From assembly GCA_945867255.1 (NCBI GenBank), contig CAMBHV010000066.1:1-7056 (forward strand): 7,056 nucleotides of DNA, read 5' to 3'. The position numbers were made by a program, and so were the translations under genes. This document shows, in pieces, positions 1-6,686 of this stretch. Position 1 is the first letter of the stretch. Each line of letters begins with the position of its first letter. The DNA is from an uncultured Clostridia bacterium (GTDB lineage: Bacteria > Bacillota > Clostridia > Oscillospirales > Ruminococcaceae). The notes under the pieces were generated by a model. It worked only from the letters and a program-made list of their open reading frames with translations. It had not been told where the DNA came from and did not search any database.

Positions 1-1488
1 GTTACGGGCCCGCTGCGCGGCATTGACGTGTCTTCTCACCAAGGCACGATAGATTGGAATGCTGTGGCGGCCTCGGGTGTGCAGTTTGTCATCGTGCGCG
101 CCATGTGTTGGAGCAACGCGGCCGGTGGCTATGCCATGGATACAAAGTTTGTGGAAAACGTGAAAGGTGCCAAAGCGGCCGGCCTGATGGTGGGAGCATA
201 CTGGTACAGTGATGCCTTCAACGGAAATGAAGCAAGGCAGGAAGTACAGTTTATTGCAAATTCCAGCGAGTGGAAAGCTTTGAAGGCCGCGGGCATCACG
301 TTGGATCTTCCCTTCTATATTGACTATGAAGACCCGTGGATCCTGAAAGATAATCATTCTACGTATGACAGCCGTACCGACGCTGTGCGTTCCGGTATGG
401 TAGCGGTTGAGCAGATACTTGGCACGCAAACAGGCTTCTATGCCAGTGAGAGCTGGATGAAGACCCAGTTCGATGGCGCGGGGCTAATGAATGAAGGTTA
501 CAATGCATGGGTAGCTCACTGGGGTTCGTCTCAGGGCATGGGCAACGTGCATATGTGGCAATACTCCAATGCGGGCAGTGTGGCCGGCATCAGCGGTAAT
601 GTGGACCTGAACTGGCTGTACCCCAACGGGGCAGGCGGCTCTGGCTCCGATGATGGCACGGGCTCCAGCTCGGGCAACATTACCGTGTGGGACGTGAACA
701 CAAACAAAAGTGTTACGGCGAATACGACGGAAATTCTCAAGAAAATCGTGGCAAATGAGGTGGGTGGCTTTACAAATGCGCAGCTTAGTGTCGGTGACAG
801 GCGCAGCCTGTATCAGGCACAGGCAGTAGCGGCCCATTCCTGGCTGATTTATCAGCTGCGCCATGGTGTTTCCACACCCAGCGTGGGGCTAGCCAGCAGT
901 TATAGCAGTGAGATATCTACCGCCGTGGAGAGCGTGAAGGATGTGCTTGTCAAATACGGTGGCGATGTGGCGAATACAGCCTATGGAAGCTGTAGCGCGG
1001 CTAAAACGAATTCGGCCGTCAATATGGGATGGGGCAACTTCTCGTACCTCGTCAGTGTAGACAGTGCGCTGGATCAGAAGTTTGCTCCGTCGAAGTATTA
1101 TCCCAAAGCCACTACCATCAAGTTGGATACCATGCGAAGCAATGTTATAAAAATGGTAGGAGAAAGTGTTTTCAAGGCGTATGAATCCAAGCCGGAATCC
1201 TGGATTACAGAGATTCACAAGGATGCCAACGGATATGTAGACTATGCTGTGGTGTGTGGCCAGCGGATTACAGGTGGAAAATTCTACGAGAACTGTTGGG
1301 GTATGTACGGTGCAAACCTTGTCAGCTGGAGTTATGACAGCGGCAGCCAGTCCTGGGTCATCACCACAAATGGAAATGGCCATGGTGTTGGCATGAGCCA
1401 ATATGGCGCGGCGGGGTATATTGCGCAGTATGGTTGGAGTTATACCCAGGTGTTGCAGCATTATTACCCGGGAACCAGTATTGTATAA
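1..1488 (+). CDS. GH25 muramidase / SpoIID-type lytic transglycosylase fusion, 5' partial
   Basis: The frame is open from base 1, so the true start lies upstream; 495 residues are visible. Residues 6-9 (RGID) begin a GH25 lysozyme domain (about 5-210). It has the family's strand-end Asp9, the DxE pair in YIDYED (Asp108, Glu110), and the late YASES, WVAHWG and MWQYS motifs. GH25 enzymes cut the MurNAc-GlcNAc bond of peptidoglycan. A Gly/Ser/Asp linker (about 210-226) leads to a SpoIID domain (about 227-495). Its landmarks are IVANEV with the presumed catalytic Glu253, QAQAVAAHSW (272-281), GHGVGMSQYG (460-469) and terminal HYYPGT. SpoIID is a lytic transglycosylase that degrades septal peptidoglycan during engulfment. 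The usual SxGGxT-like stretch reads SCSAAKT here, so activity is not certain. Secretion is expected, but the N-terminus is outside the window. The role may be in wall remodelling or sporulation (inference). A GTG at 28 lies inside the GH25 core and is not the start. Confidence 0.93.
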   Translation, partial: VTGPLRGIDVSSHQGTIDWNAVAASGVQFVIVRAMCWSNAAGGYAMDTKFVENVKGAKAAGLMVGAYWYSDAFNGNEARQEVQFIANSSEWKALKAAGITLDLPFYIDYEDPWILKDNHSTYDSRTDAVRSGMVAVEQILGTQTGFYASESWMKTQFDGAGLMNEGYNAWVAHWGSSQGMGNVHMWQYSNAGSVAGISGNVDLNWLYPNGAGGSGSDDGTGSSSGNITVWDVNTNKSVTANTTEILKKIVANEVGGFTNAQLSVGDRRSLYQAQAVAAHSWLIYQLRHGVSTPSVGLASSYSSEISTAVESVKDVLVKYGGDVANTAYGSCSAAKTNSAVNMGWGNFSYLVSVDSALDQKFAPSKYYPKATTIKLDTMRSNVIKMVGESVFKAYESKPESWITEIHKDANGYVDYAVVCGQRITGGKFYENCWGMYGANLVSWSYDSGSQSWVITTNGNGHGVGMSQYGAAGYIAQYGWSYTQVLQHYYPGTSIV

Positions 1489-1515
1489 CAAACTGTTTTT
1501 ACGGGAAAATATGGA

Positions 1516-1560
1516 AAAGGCGCCCCTTTTGGAACATTACCAAAGGGGGCGCCTTTCGTT
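1516..1560 (+). terminator. Rho-independent terminator after the wall-hydrolase gene
   Basis: The arms 1516-1532 and 1540-1556 form a 17-bp stem with one G-U pair around the 7-nt loop AACATTA. The core is AAAGGCGCCCC pairing with GGGGCGCCTTT. The hairpin begins 27 bases after the stop codon. The following tract is short (TTTCGTT), so release may rely mostly on stem stability. Confidence 0.85.
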
Positions 1561-1700
1561 GTGGAGGATGTTTTCAATCTAAGATAACGAAACATTACGA
1601 AATGAATATTTTTTCAGAAAATATAATAAAAAATCGATTATACGCCTTTTGGTGCTAATTTTATGCAAAGAAAACTGTGGAAAGTAACAAAAATGTGCGC

Positions 1701-1745
1701 CGTAGCCGGTCATTTTGCTATTTTGCCTTCCTATTCTCGGCTACG
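1701..1745. promoter_or_regulatory. 8-bp inverted repeat flanking the antiporter promoter's -35 region
   Basis: CGTAGCCG at 1701-1708 is the exact reverse complement of CGGCTACG at 1738-1745; the arms are separated by 29 bases. The right arm ends two bases before the TGGTATGAT extended -10 element, so a protein bound to both arms would cover the promoter. This is a candidate operator only. The arm length is short enough to occur by chance, and no known regulator site was recognised. Confidence 0.3.
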
Positions 1746-1747
1746 TG

Positions 1748-1756
1748 TGGTATGAT
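1748..1756 (+). promoter_or_regulatory. Candidate extended -10 promoter for the antiporter gene
   Basis: TGGTATGAT fits the extended -10 form TGnTATAAT with one mismatch. No good -35 is present: 17 bp upstream reads TTCCTA, and TTGCCT at 1723-1728 is too far (22 bp). Extended -10 promoters tolerate a poor -35. The predicted start, near 1763, gives a leader of about 55 bases before the ATG at 1817. The rest of the gap between the preceding terminator and here (1561-1700) is A+T-rich, with no gene or RNA that I recognise. Confidence 0.45.
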
Positions 1757-1816
1757 ACCTTACACGAATCGCGGCTGTATTTTTCGGCCGGGAAAAGTAA
1801 GGAGCGAATCATTATC

Positions 1817-3376
1817 ATGGATCCCATTCAAGTAGGTTTTTTGTGTATTCTGCCGCCGGTCATTGCAATTGGTTTGGCCCTCATTACGAAAGAGGTGCTT
1901 TCCAGTTTGATGATTGGTATTTTGTCCGGCACATTGATTTATGCCCTTAATACGGGTGCCGGGCCTGTTAGCGCCGTTAGTAATGCATTCACGATCATGG
2001 CGCAGGAGTTTTCAGCTTCTATGATCGTTTTTCTGTGTTTGCTGGGTGGCCTGGTGGCTGTGATCAGCATGGCTGGTGGGTCCCGCGCGTATGGCGAGTG
2101 GGCGGCAAAAGGTGTGCGCAGCCGCACCAGTGCCCAACTTGCCACCAGCGCACTTGGGGTGTTGATTTTTATCGATGACTATTTCAACTGCCTGACGGTT
2201 GGCACGGTGATGAAGCCAATCACAGATAAGTACCATATCTCTCGTGCGAAGCTGGCGTATCTGATTGATGCTACAGCGGCCCCTGTATGCATTATTGCAC
2301 CGGTTTCCTCCTGGGCTGCCAGTGTGATTTCCAATTTGCCGGATGAAGGCGAGGGCGGTATGGCAACTTTCCTTTCTACCATTCCGTTCAATCTGTATGC
2401 GATTCTCACGATTATTATGATCGTGGTAGTAGTTGCCTTCAAACTGGATTTTGGCCCCATGCAGAAATATGAGCTGGAGGCACAGATGCAAAAAGGCGAT
2501 ATTACGGATGATGCCACGGCACAGGCGGATGACATTGGGGGGCTAGCGGTTTCCTCTAAGGGAACCCTGTGGGATTTGCTGGTGCCCATTTTGGCGCTGA
2601 TCGTGTTCTGCATCATGTCTATGTTGTACACAGGCGGCTTCTTTGCGGGCGGCATGAGCCTGTTCGAGGCGTTTGGGAACACAGACGCCAACCTGTCGCT
2701 TGCAATGGGCGGCTTTGGCGCCATTGTAGTGGCGGCACTGATGTTCCTGCCGCGTAAGATTCTTACCTTCCGTACATTTATGGATGGCATTACAGCGGGG
2801 ATCAAATCCATGGTTCCTGCCTGCAGCATCCTTACGCTGGCCTGGACACTGAAAGGTGTGTGCAACACCCTGAGCGTAGGTCCGTATGTTTCTGATGTGG
2901 TCAGCTCTTCCAGTGTGCCCATCGCCATTCTGCCCGCCATCGTATTTGTAGTGGCAGCCTTCCTTTCTTTCTCCACCGGTACGGCATGGGGCACGTTTGG
3001 CATCCTGATCCCTATTGTGGTGCCCATTTGTGAAAATGTAGATATCTCTATTCTTAGCATCATGCTGGCCGCTACGCTGGCGGGTTCTGTGTTTGGGGAC
3101 CACTGTTCTCCGATTTCTGACACGACGATCCTGTCTTCCACTGGCGCCGGATGCGATCATATCACGCATGTTTCTACCCAGATTCCATATGCGTTGCTGG
3201 TTGCAGGATGCTGCTTTGTTGGATATATCGTGGCAGGGCTGACACGCAGCGTGGCGATCACCCTTGTGGTCAGTGTGGTGCTTTTGATTGCAGCACTTTT
3301 CATCCTGCACCGTGTTACTTTAAACAAAGAAAGCGCGGCGGCGCAGGCTGAACTGGCCAAACACGAGGTAAGCTGA
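1817..3376 (+). CDS. NhaC-family Na+/H+ antiporter-like membrane transporter
   Basis: The 519-residue protein is almost entirely hydrophobic segments joined by short loops, with about 11-13 predicted membrane spans, which suits the NhaC family (about 450-520 residues). Diagnostic stretches are IDDYFNCLTVGTVMKPITDK (119-138), DATAAPVCIIAPVSSWAA (151-168), STGTAWGTFG (386-395) and GDHCSPISDTT (427-437). These hold the conserved polar residues thought to line the ion path. A long cytosolic-type acidic loop (about 215-250) splits the two halves. Founding members exchange Na+ and H+, but relatives carry malate/lactate or amino acids, so the substrate is unresolved. The ATG at 1817 is the only good start. 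AAGGAG at 1799-1804 precedes it with a rather long 12-base gap. The frame stays open upstream to a TTG at 1715, but that would add an implausible hydrophilic leader and cross the promoter. With its own promoter and terminator, it is probably monocistronic. Confidence 0.9.
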   Translation: MDPIQVGFLCILPPVIAIGLALITKEVLSSLMIGILSGTLIYALNTGAGPVSAVSNAFTIMAQEFSASMIVFLCLLGGLVAVISMAGGSRAYGEWAAKGVRSRTSAQLATSALGVLIFIDDYFNCLTVGTVMKPITDKYHISRAKLAYLIDATAAPVCIIAPVSSWAASVISNLPDEGEGGMATFLSTIPFNLYAILTIIMIVVVVAFKLDFGPMQKYELEAQMQKGDITDDATAQADDIGGLAVSSKGTLWDLLVPILALIVFCIMSMLYTGGFFAGGMSLFEAFGNTDANLSLAMGGFGAIVVAALMFLPRKILTFRTFMDGITAGIKSMVPACSILTLAWTLKGVCNTLSVGPYVSDVVSSSSVPIAILPAIVFVVAAFLSFSTGTAWGTFGILIPIVVPICENVDISILSIMLAATLAGSVFGDHCSPISDTTILSSTGAGCDHITHVSTQIPYALLVAGCCFVGYIVAGLTRSVAITLVVSVVLLIAALFILHRVTLNKESAAAQAELAKHEVS

Positions 3377-3403
3377 TACGCTTGATATATTGAAATATGT
3401 TGT

Positions 3404-3450
3404 GTTCGGTGCGTTGGATTCTTTGAATTCGATGCACCGAACTGCTTTTT
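3404..3450 (+). terminator. Rho-independent terminator after the antiporter gene
   Basis: Arms 3404-3421 and 3425-3442 form an 18-bp stem with three G-U pairs and a TTT loop. The outer nine pairs, GTTCGGTGC with GCACCGAAC, are perfect. The stem is followed by TGCTTTTT (3443-3450), a proper U tract. It lies 28 bases after the antiporter stop codon. Confidence 0.92.
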
Positions 3451-3637
3451 ATAGGCGTACATTGTGTGACATTGGTAGGCATTTTCACGAAATTTTGTAT
3501 GCATATTAAGGACATCTGGGCATAAACGCATAAAATTCTGGAAAAATTGAATCGAAAAATGAATACAAACATGCCAAAAAATTCAATAAAATACATATGT
3601 TATTCATTAAAACGTCGATATATCGGAATTTGTGCGT
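3451..3637. other. A+T-rich non-coding region upstream of the opp promoter
   Basis: I see no gene here on either strand with a credible ribosome binding site. Small structures present are a tandem 8-mer (GCATAAAC then GCATAAAA, 3520-3535), the palindrome ACATATGT (3593-3600) and the palindrome CGATATATCG (3616-3625). Any of these could be a protein site, but none matches a consensus I can name. The region probably serves as upstream control DNA for the oppA promoter. Confidence 0.5.
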
Positions 3638-3668
3638 TTTGCAAACATGAAAACAAAATGTGTGCAAA
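3638..3668. promoter_or_regulatory. Imperfect inverted repeat upstream of the opp promoter, candidate regulator site
   Basis: TTTGCAAACAT (3638-3648) and ATGTGTGCAAA (3658-3668) are complementary at 10 of 11 positions around a 9-base A-rich spacer. The repeat ends 15 bases before the -35 hexamer (3684), a location typical of an activator site or an upstream operator. A match to the catabolite-control (cre) consensus was tried and is poor. Which regulator binds, if any, is unknown. Confidence 0.4.
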
Positions 3669-3683
3669 TTTTATAAGGAACAA

Positions 3684-3712
3684 TTGATTTTTGTTTCATA
3701 TTTTATTATAAT
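3684..3712 (+). promoter_or_regulatory. Strong sigma-A-type promoter of the opp operon
   Basis: TTGATT (3684-3689) and a perfect TATAAT (3707-3712) are separated by exactly 17 bases, and the flanks are A+T-rich. Transcription would start near 3719, giving a leader of about 75 bases before the oppA ATG. The quality of the promoter suits a highly expressed binding-protein gene. Confidence 0.85.
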
Positions 3713-3794
3713 AAAGTTCATAATTTCGCGTGCTGTATCGTCTGATAAGCGGGCGCTGCAGCAGTGAAAAAATTGCAAAAGGGGAGAAAAGCAA

Positions 3795-5480
3795 ATGAAA
3801 AAAGCACTTGCACTTGTGCTGGCTCTGGCTCTGGCCCTGAGCTTGGTTGCGTGCGGTGGCAGCACACCTGCCAGCACGGCCAGTGGCTCTACCAGCGCTA
3901 CGGCCACCGGCGGTTTGTATCCGGGCACGGCGGATCCTGAGGGCATCACCGTGAACCTGGCTTCCGAGCCGCCCGAGATGAACCCGCTCACCACCACGGA
4001 CTCCACGTCCATGAACGTGCTGCGCCATATTTATCAGGGCATGATGTACCTGGATGCGCAGGACAACGCTGTTCCCGGTGTTGCCGAGAGCTATGAGGTT
4101 TCTGAAGACGGCCTTACCTATACGTTCAAGCTGAAGGAAGGCCTCACCTGGTCTAACGGCGAGCCTGTTACTTCTGCCGACTTCGTGTTTGGCCTGCGTA
4201 CATTCTTTACGCCGGAGACAGCCGGTGACTATCAGAGCACATGGGCTACACTGATTACGGGTGCAGAGGCTGCTTTCAAGGGCGAGGCTCCTGTAGAAGA
4301 TATTGGCATTGAGGCTCCGGACGAGTACACGGTTGTGTATCACCTGAATCATCCGGCTCCCTATTTCCTCAGCGTGTTGGCGTTCCCCAGCTTCTTCCCC
4401 ATCAATGAGAAGGGCTGGAACGATTGCGGCGGCCTGGACGGCTATGGCACCGAGGCCGACAAGATGGTTACCAATGGTGCGTACAACATCACCGAGTGGC
4501 AGCATCAGGATCATATCACCCTGACCAAGAACGACAGCTATTGGAATGCTGCCGAGGAAGCTGCAATCAAAACCATCAAGTTCGTAATGATCGACGACAC
4601 CAACACGGCGCTGAACGGCTTCATGACGGGCGAATACGACATGATCGGCCTGTCTGGCCAGCAGAAGAAAGACCTCGAGGCCGAGGGCGCTGCGAAGCTC
4701 TATCAGTATGCTGACGGCAGCGTGTGGTACTTTGAGTACAACGTTACTCAGCCGGGCCTGAACAACGCCAAAGTGCGTCAGGCTCTGACGATGGGCATTG
4801 ATATCCCCAGCTTCATGGACAACATCGTTATGAATGATTCCAAGGCTGCCAACGCCTTTACGCCGGATTGCGTGAAGGGTGCGGACGGCGTGACCGGCTC
4901 CTTCAATGCTGCGGCTGGCGATCTGATCGACCACTCTTCCGACTTTGAAGCTGCCAAGGCTCTGCTGGAGGAAGGTCTGGCTGAAGAAGGCATGACGGTG
5001 GATGATCTTGAGATCAGCATCCTGACCGATACGGGCGACACCGCTGCGAAGAACTGCGCGTTCTTCCAGGAGCAGTGGAAGACGAACCTTGGCCTGACGA
5101 ACGTTACGGTAGACCAGCAGGAATTCCAGAGCCGTCTGGATAAGATGAGCAACCACGACTTCTCTGTGGTGTACGCTGGCTGGAGCTGCGACTACAACGA
5201 CCCGAACAGCTATCTTGACCTGTGGGTGACCGGCGGCGGTAACAACCACACTGGCTGGAGCAATGCCGAGTACGACCAGTATATTGCTGACGTGGCGAAA
5301 GAGGCTGATCCTCAGGCTCGCGAAGAGCTGCTGCTTTCTGCAGAGAAACTGCTGTGCCAGGAGCAGCCCATCGGCCCCATCTACTATCGCTACCGCGATT
5401 ATGCCACAAGCGATAAGCTGGATGGCGTAGTTCGCAGCGCGTTCCAGGATATGTGCTTCCTGTTTGCTACCATTGTGTAA
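3795..5480 (+). CDS. oppA: Oligopeptide ABC transporter substrate-binding lipoprotein (OppA-like)
   Basis: The 561-residue protein captures peptides outside the cell and delivers them to the OppB/OppC channel. Residues 1-20 are a lipoprotein signal: Lys2-Lys3, an Ala/Leu core and lipobox LVAC with Cys20 as the lipidation site. A Ser/Thr/Ala/Gly-rich tether follows (21-42). The rest is a family 5 binding protein (SBP_bac_5). It includes the signature region AESYEVSEDGLTYTFKLKEG (97-116) with NGEPVTSADFVFGL (121-134), MVTNGAYNITEW (224-235), KNDSYWNA (245-252), KVRQALTMGID (326-336) and CDYNDPNSYLD (465-475). Length and motifs fit OppA better than sugar or nickel receptors, though peptide specificity cannot be read. 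The ATG at 3795 follows GGGGAG (3781-3786) with eight bases between. The gene is GC-richer with more biased codons than its neighbours, consistent with high expression. It leads the opp operon and is separated from oppB by hairpins. Confidence 0.93.
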   Translation: MKKALALVLALALALSLVACGGSTPASTASGSTSATATGGLYPGTADPEGITVNLASEPPEMNPLTTTDSTSMNVLRHIYQGMMYLDAQDNAVPGVAESYEVSEDGLTYTFKLKEGLTWSNGEPVTSADFVFGLRTFFTPETAGDYQSTWATLITGAEAAFKGEAPVEDIGIEAPDEYTVVYHLNHPAPYFLSVLAFPSFFPINEKGWNDCGGLDGYGTEADKMVTNGAYNITEWQHQDHITLTKNDSYWNAAEEAAIKTIKFVMIDDTNTALNGFMTGEYDMIGLSGQQKKDLEAEGAAKLYQYADGSVWYFEYNVTQPGLNNAKVRQALTMGIDIPSFMDNIVMNDSKAANAFTPDCVKGADGVTGSFNAAAGDLIDHSSDFEAAKALLEEGLAEEGMTVDDLEISILTDTGDTAAKNCAFFQEQWKTNLGLTNVTVDQQEFQSRLDKMSNHDFSVVYAGWSCDYNDPNSYLDLWVTGGGNNHTGWSNAEYDQYIADVAKEADPQAREELLLSAEKLLCQEQPIGPIYYRYRDYATSDKLDGVVRSAFQDMCFLFATIV

Positions 5481-5526
5481 AACAGCGCACATAAAAAGTG
5501 AAGCAAAGGCCTGAAAAGGCCCCAAC

Positions 5527-5573
5527 GGCTGCCCTTGAAAGGCGCATGCGCGCAAAAGGGCAGCCCACTTTTT
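5527..5573 (+). terminator. First hairpin after oppA: Rho-independent terminator
   Basis: GGCTGCCCTT (5527-5536) pairs perfectly with AAGGGCAGCC (5556-5565). The 19-base loop contains its own palindrome GCGCATGCGC (5542-5551), so the stem can be capped by a smaller one. CACTTTTT (5566-5573) follows as the U tract. That tract is also the exact complement of AAAAAGTG at 5493-5500, so an outer stem could enclose the whole structure and compete with termination. Confidence 0.8.
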
Positions 5574-5586
5574 GATTACAAACCGG

Positions 5587-5613
5587 GCAAACGGGGCGCG
5601 GCGCCCCGTTTGC
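5587..5613. repeat. Second hairpin: perfect 13-bp GC-rich palindrome
   Basis: GCAAACGGGGCGC (5587-5599) and GCGCCCCGTTTGC (5601-5613) are perfect reverse complements around a single base, giving a very stable RNA hairpin or DNA palindrome. No U tract follows directly, so it is not a classical terminator. It shares its last two bases (5612-5613) with the first two of the next stem. Possible roles are protection of the oppA mRNA 3' end or RNA polymerase pausing (inference). Confidence 0.8.
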
Positions 5614-5666
5614 TTATCAAGGCCGCAAAACACAAAGCTTTGCGGCCTTGATAAGCAATGTTTTTT
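5612..5666 (+). terminator. Third hairpin between oppA and oppB: 18-bp perfect terminator/attenuator
   Basis: GCTTATCAAGGCCGCAAA (5612-5629) pairs perfectly with TTTGCGGCCTTGATAAGC (5639-5656) around a 9-base loop. AATG and then six T (5661-5666) follow. It is the most stable stem in the window and lies 72 bases ahead of the oppB start. Since oppB and oppC have no recognisable promoter of their own, partial read-through from oppA is the likely source of permease mRNA. Confidence 0.85.
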
Positions 5667-5725
5667 ATCAGACGGCCATGGGGCTGTATGCCAGATGACG
5701 GCGCAAATTATTTAGAGGAGAGGAA

Positions 5726-5732
5726 GAGGTGG
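5726..5732 (+). promoter_or_regulatory. oppB: Ribosome binding site that fixes a TTG start for oppB
   Basis: GAGGTGG, within GAGGTGGTTATC, closely matches the anti-Shine-Dalgarno complement AAGGAGGTGATC. It sits six bases before the in-frame TTG at 5739. No in-frame ATG or GTG lies at a suitable distance. This decides the start against the upstream in-frame ATGs at 5658 and 5691. Confidence 0.8.
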
Positions 5733-5738
5733 TTATCT

Positions 5739-6683
5739 TTGGCAAGGTATGTGTTGAAGCGTATCGGCTATTCTCTGCTTACCATTCTGGTATTGGCGGC
5801 GCTTACCTTTTTTATGATGCATCTTTTGCCGGGCGATCCGTTTGTGGGTACAAAGGCGATCGATGAATCCACAAAGGCTATGCTGATGGCGAAATATGGG
5901 CTGGATAAGCCGGTTTGGCAACAGTTCCTTACGTACATGGCCAATATTTTCAAAGGGGATCTGGGCGTTTCTACCCAGTATAAACGCCCTGTCACGACAA
6001 TTATTGCTGAGTCGTTCCCGTATTCTTTTGAGTTAGGTATGCGCGCATTGATTTTTGCCGCGGTAATGGGCGTGTTGCTTGGTATCGTGGCGGCAGTTAA
6101 ACGCGGCACAGCGTGGGATACCGGCAGTATGCTGGTGGCCATGATCGGTGTGTCTGTGCCTAGCTTTATTGTGGGCGCGTTGTTGCAGTATTTCCTTGGC
6201 GTTAAGTTGTTCCAGTGGACCGGCCAGCGCATCTTCCCGATTACCGGTTGGGATACGGAAATGAGCAAGCTGCTGCCCTCGTTTGCCTTGAGCTTTGGTA
6301 CATTGGCGTCGTTGAGCCGTTTGATGCGTTCTTCCACATTGGACGTGCTAAGCTCGGATTATGTGAAAACCGCAAAGGCCAAAGGTCTTTCGCAGGGTAA
6401 GATCATCTGGCGCCATGTTGTGCGCAATGCCATCATGCCAATTGTAACGGTGTTGGGCCCGCAGGCGGCTGCCATTCTTACCGGTGCGTTCGTGGTGGAA
6501 AAGATTTTCGGCATTCCCGGCATGGGTCGCTTTTTTGTAAACAGTATCAGCAGCCGTGACTATACTCTGATTGCCGGAACGACACTGTTCTATGGTGCGT
6601 TTCTGGTTTTGGCCAACCTTGTGGTGGACCTTTTGTACGGTGTGATTGACCCGCGTATTCGTCTTGCAGGCAGAAAGGAGTAA
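5739..6683 (+). CDS. oppB: Oligopeptide ABC transporter permease OppB
   Basis: This is an inner-membrane permease of 314 residues from the TTG start, matching the usual 306-320 of OppB/DppB. It begins MARYVLKRIGYSLLTILVLA, the typical first span, followed by FFMMHLLPGDPF (24-35). The loop DYVKTAKAKG with I232 and P234 (about 207-234) is the EAA motif that docks on the ATPase. GIPGMGRFFVNSISSRDYTL (258-277) and the terminal IDPRIR are family hallmarks; FFMM, RDY(S/T)L and IDP(K/R)IR also occur in E. coli OppB as I recall it. About six membrane spans are expected, with the partner OppC completing the pore. A longer reading from ATG 5658 would begin just before the terminator's T tract and add 27 residues of unlikely sequence. 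The stop is followed three bases later by the oppC ATG, so the two are translationally linked. Confidence 0.92.
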   Translation: MARYVLKRIGYSLLTILVLAALTFFMMHLLPGDPFVGTKAIDESTKAMLMAKYGLDKPVWQQFLTYMANIFKGDLGVSTQYKRPVTTIIAESFPYSFELGMRALIFAAVMGVLLGIVAAVKRGTAWDTGSMLVAMIGVSVPSFIVGALLQYFLGVKLFQWTGQRIFPITGWDTEMSKLLPSFALSFGTLASLSRLMRSSTLDVLSSDYVKTAKAKGLSQGKIIWRHVVRNAIMPIVTVLGPQAAAILTGAFVVEKIFGIPGMGRFFVNSISSRDYTLIAGTTLFYGAFLVLANLVVDLLYGVIDPRIRLAGRKE

Positions 6684-6686
6684 CCC

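Noticed and set aside
1434..1658. 74-codon + strand open frame overlapping the end of the wall-hydrolase gene
   Set aside because: It runs through the terminator hairpin in a different frame, has no ribosome binding site and shows no protein-like features.
1561..1816. Riboswitch or small RNA in front of the antiporter gene
   Set aside because: Apart from the promoter-proximal inverted repeat, no conserved riboswitch core or terminator/antiterminator pair is visible. The predicted leader is only about 55 bases.
2179..3310. Long - strand open frames (255 and 320 codons) opposite the antiporter gene
   Set aside because: Their low-complexity translations lack any known motif. They are shadows of the hydrophobic codons of the NhaC-family gene.
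3620..3669. Catabolite-responsive (cre) site near the TTTGTGCGTTTTGCAAA stretch
   Set aside because: Neither orientation fits the TGWAANCGNTNWCA consensus in length and core positions.
3696..5633. 645-codon open frame on the - strand opposite oppA
   Set aside because: It mirrors the strongly biased codons of oppA, has no recognisable domain, spans the oppA promoter and the intergenic hairpins, and oppA is unambiguous on the + strand.
5587..5656. Small mobile element or inverted-repeat insertion between oppA and oppB
   Set aside because: No target-site duplication or second copy is seen in the window, and the stems and T tract are explained better as terminator structures. A genome-wide repeat search would be needed to reopen this.
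5657..5738. Independent promoter for oppB using TTGATA (5649-5654) as -35
   Set aside because: The position 17 bases downstream reads GC-rich sequence (ACGGCC) with no -10 likeness, and TTGATA is part of the terminator stem.
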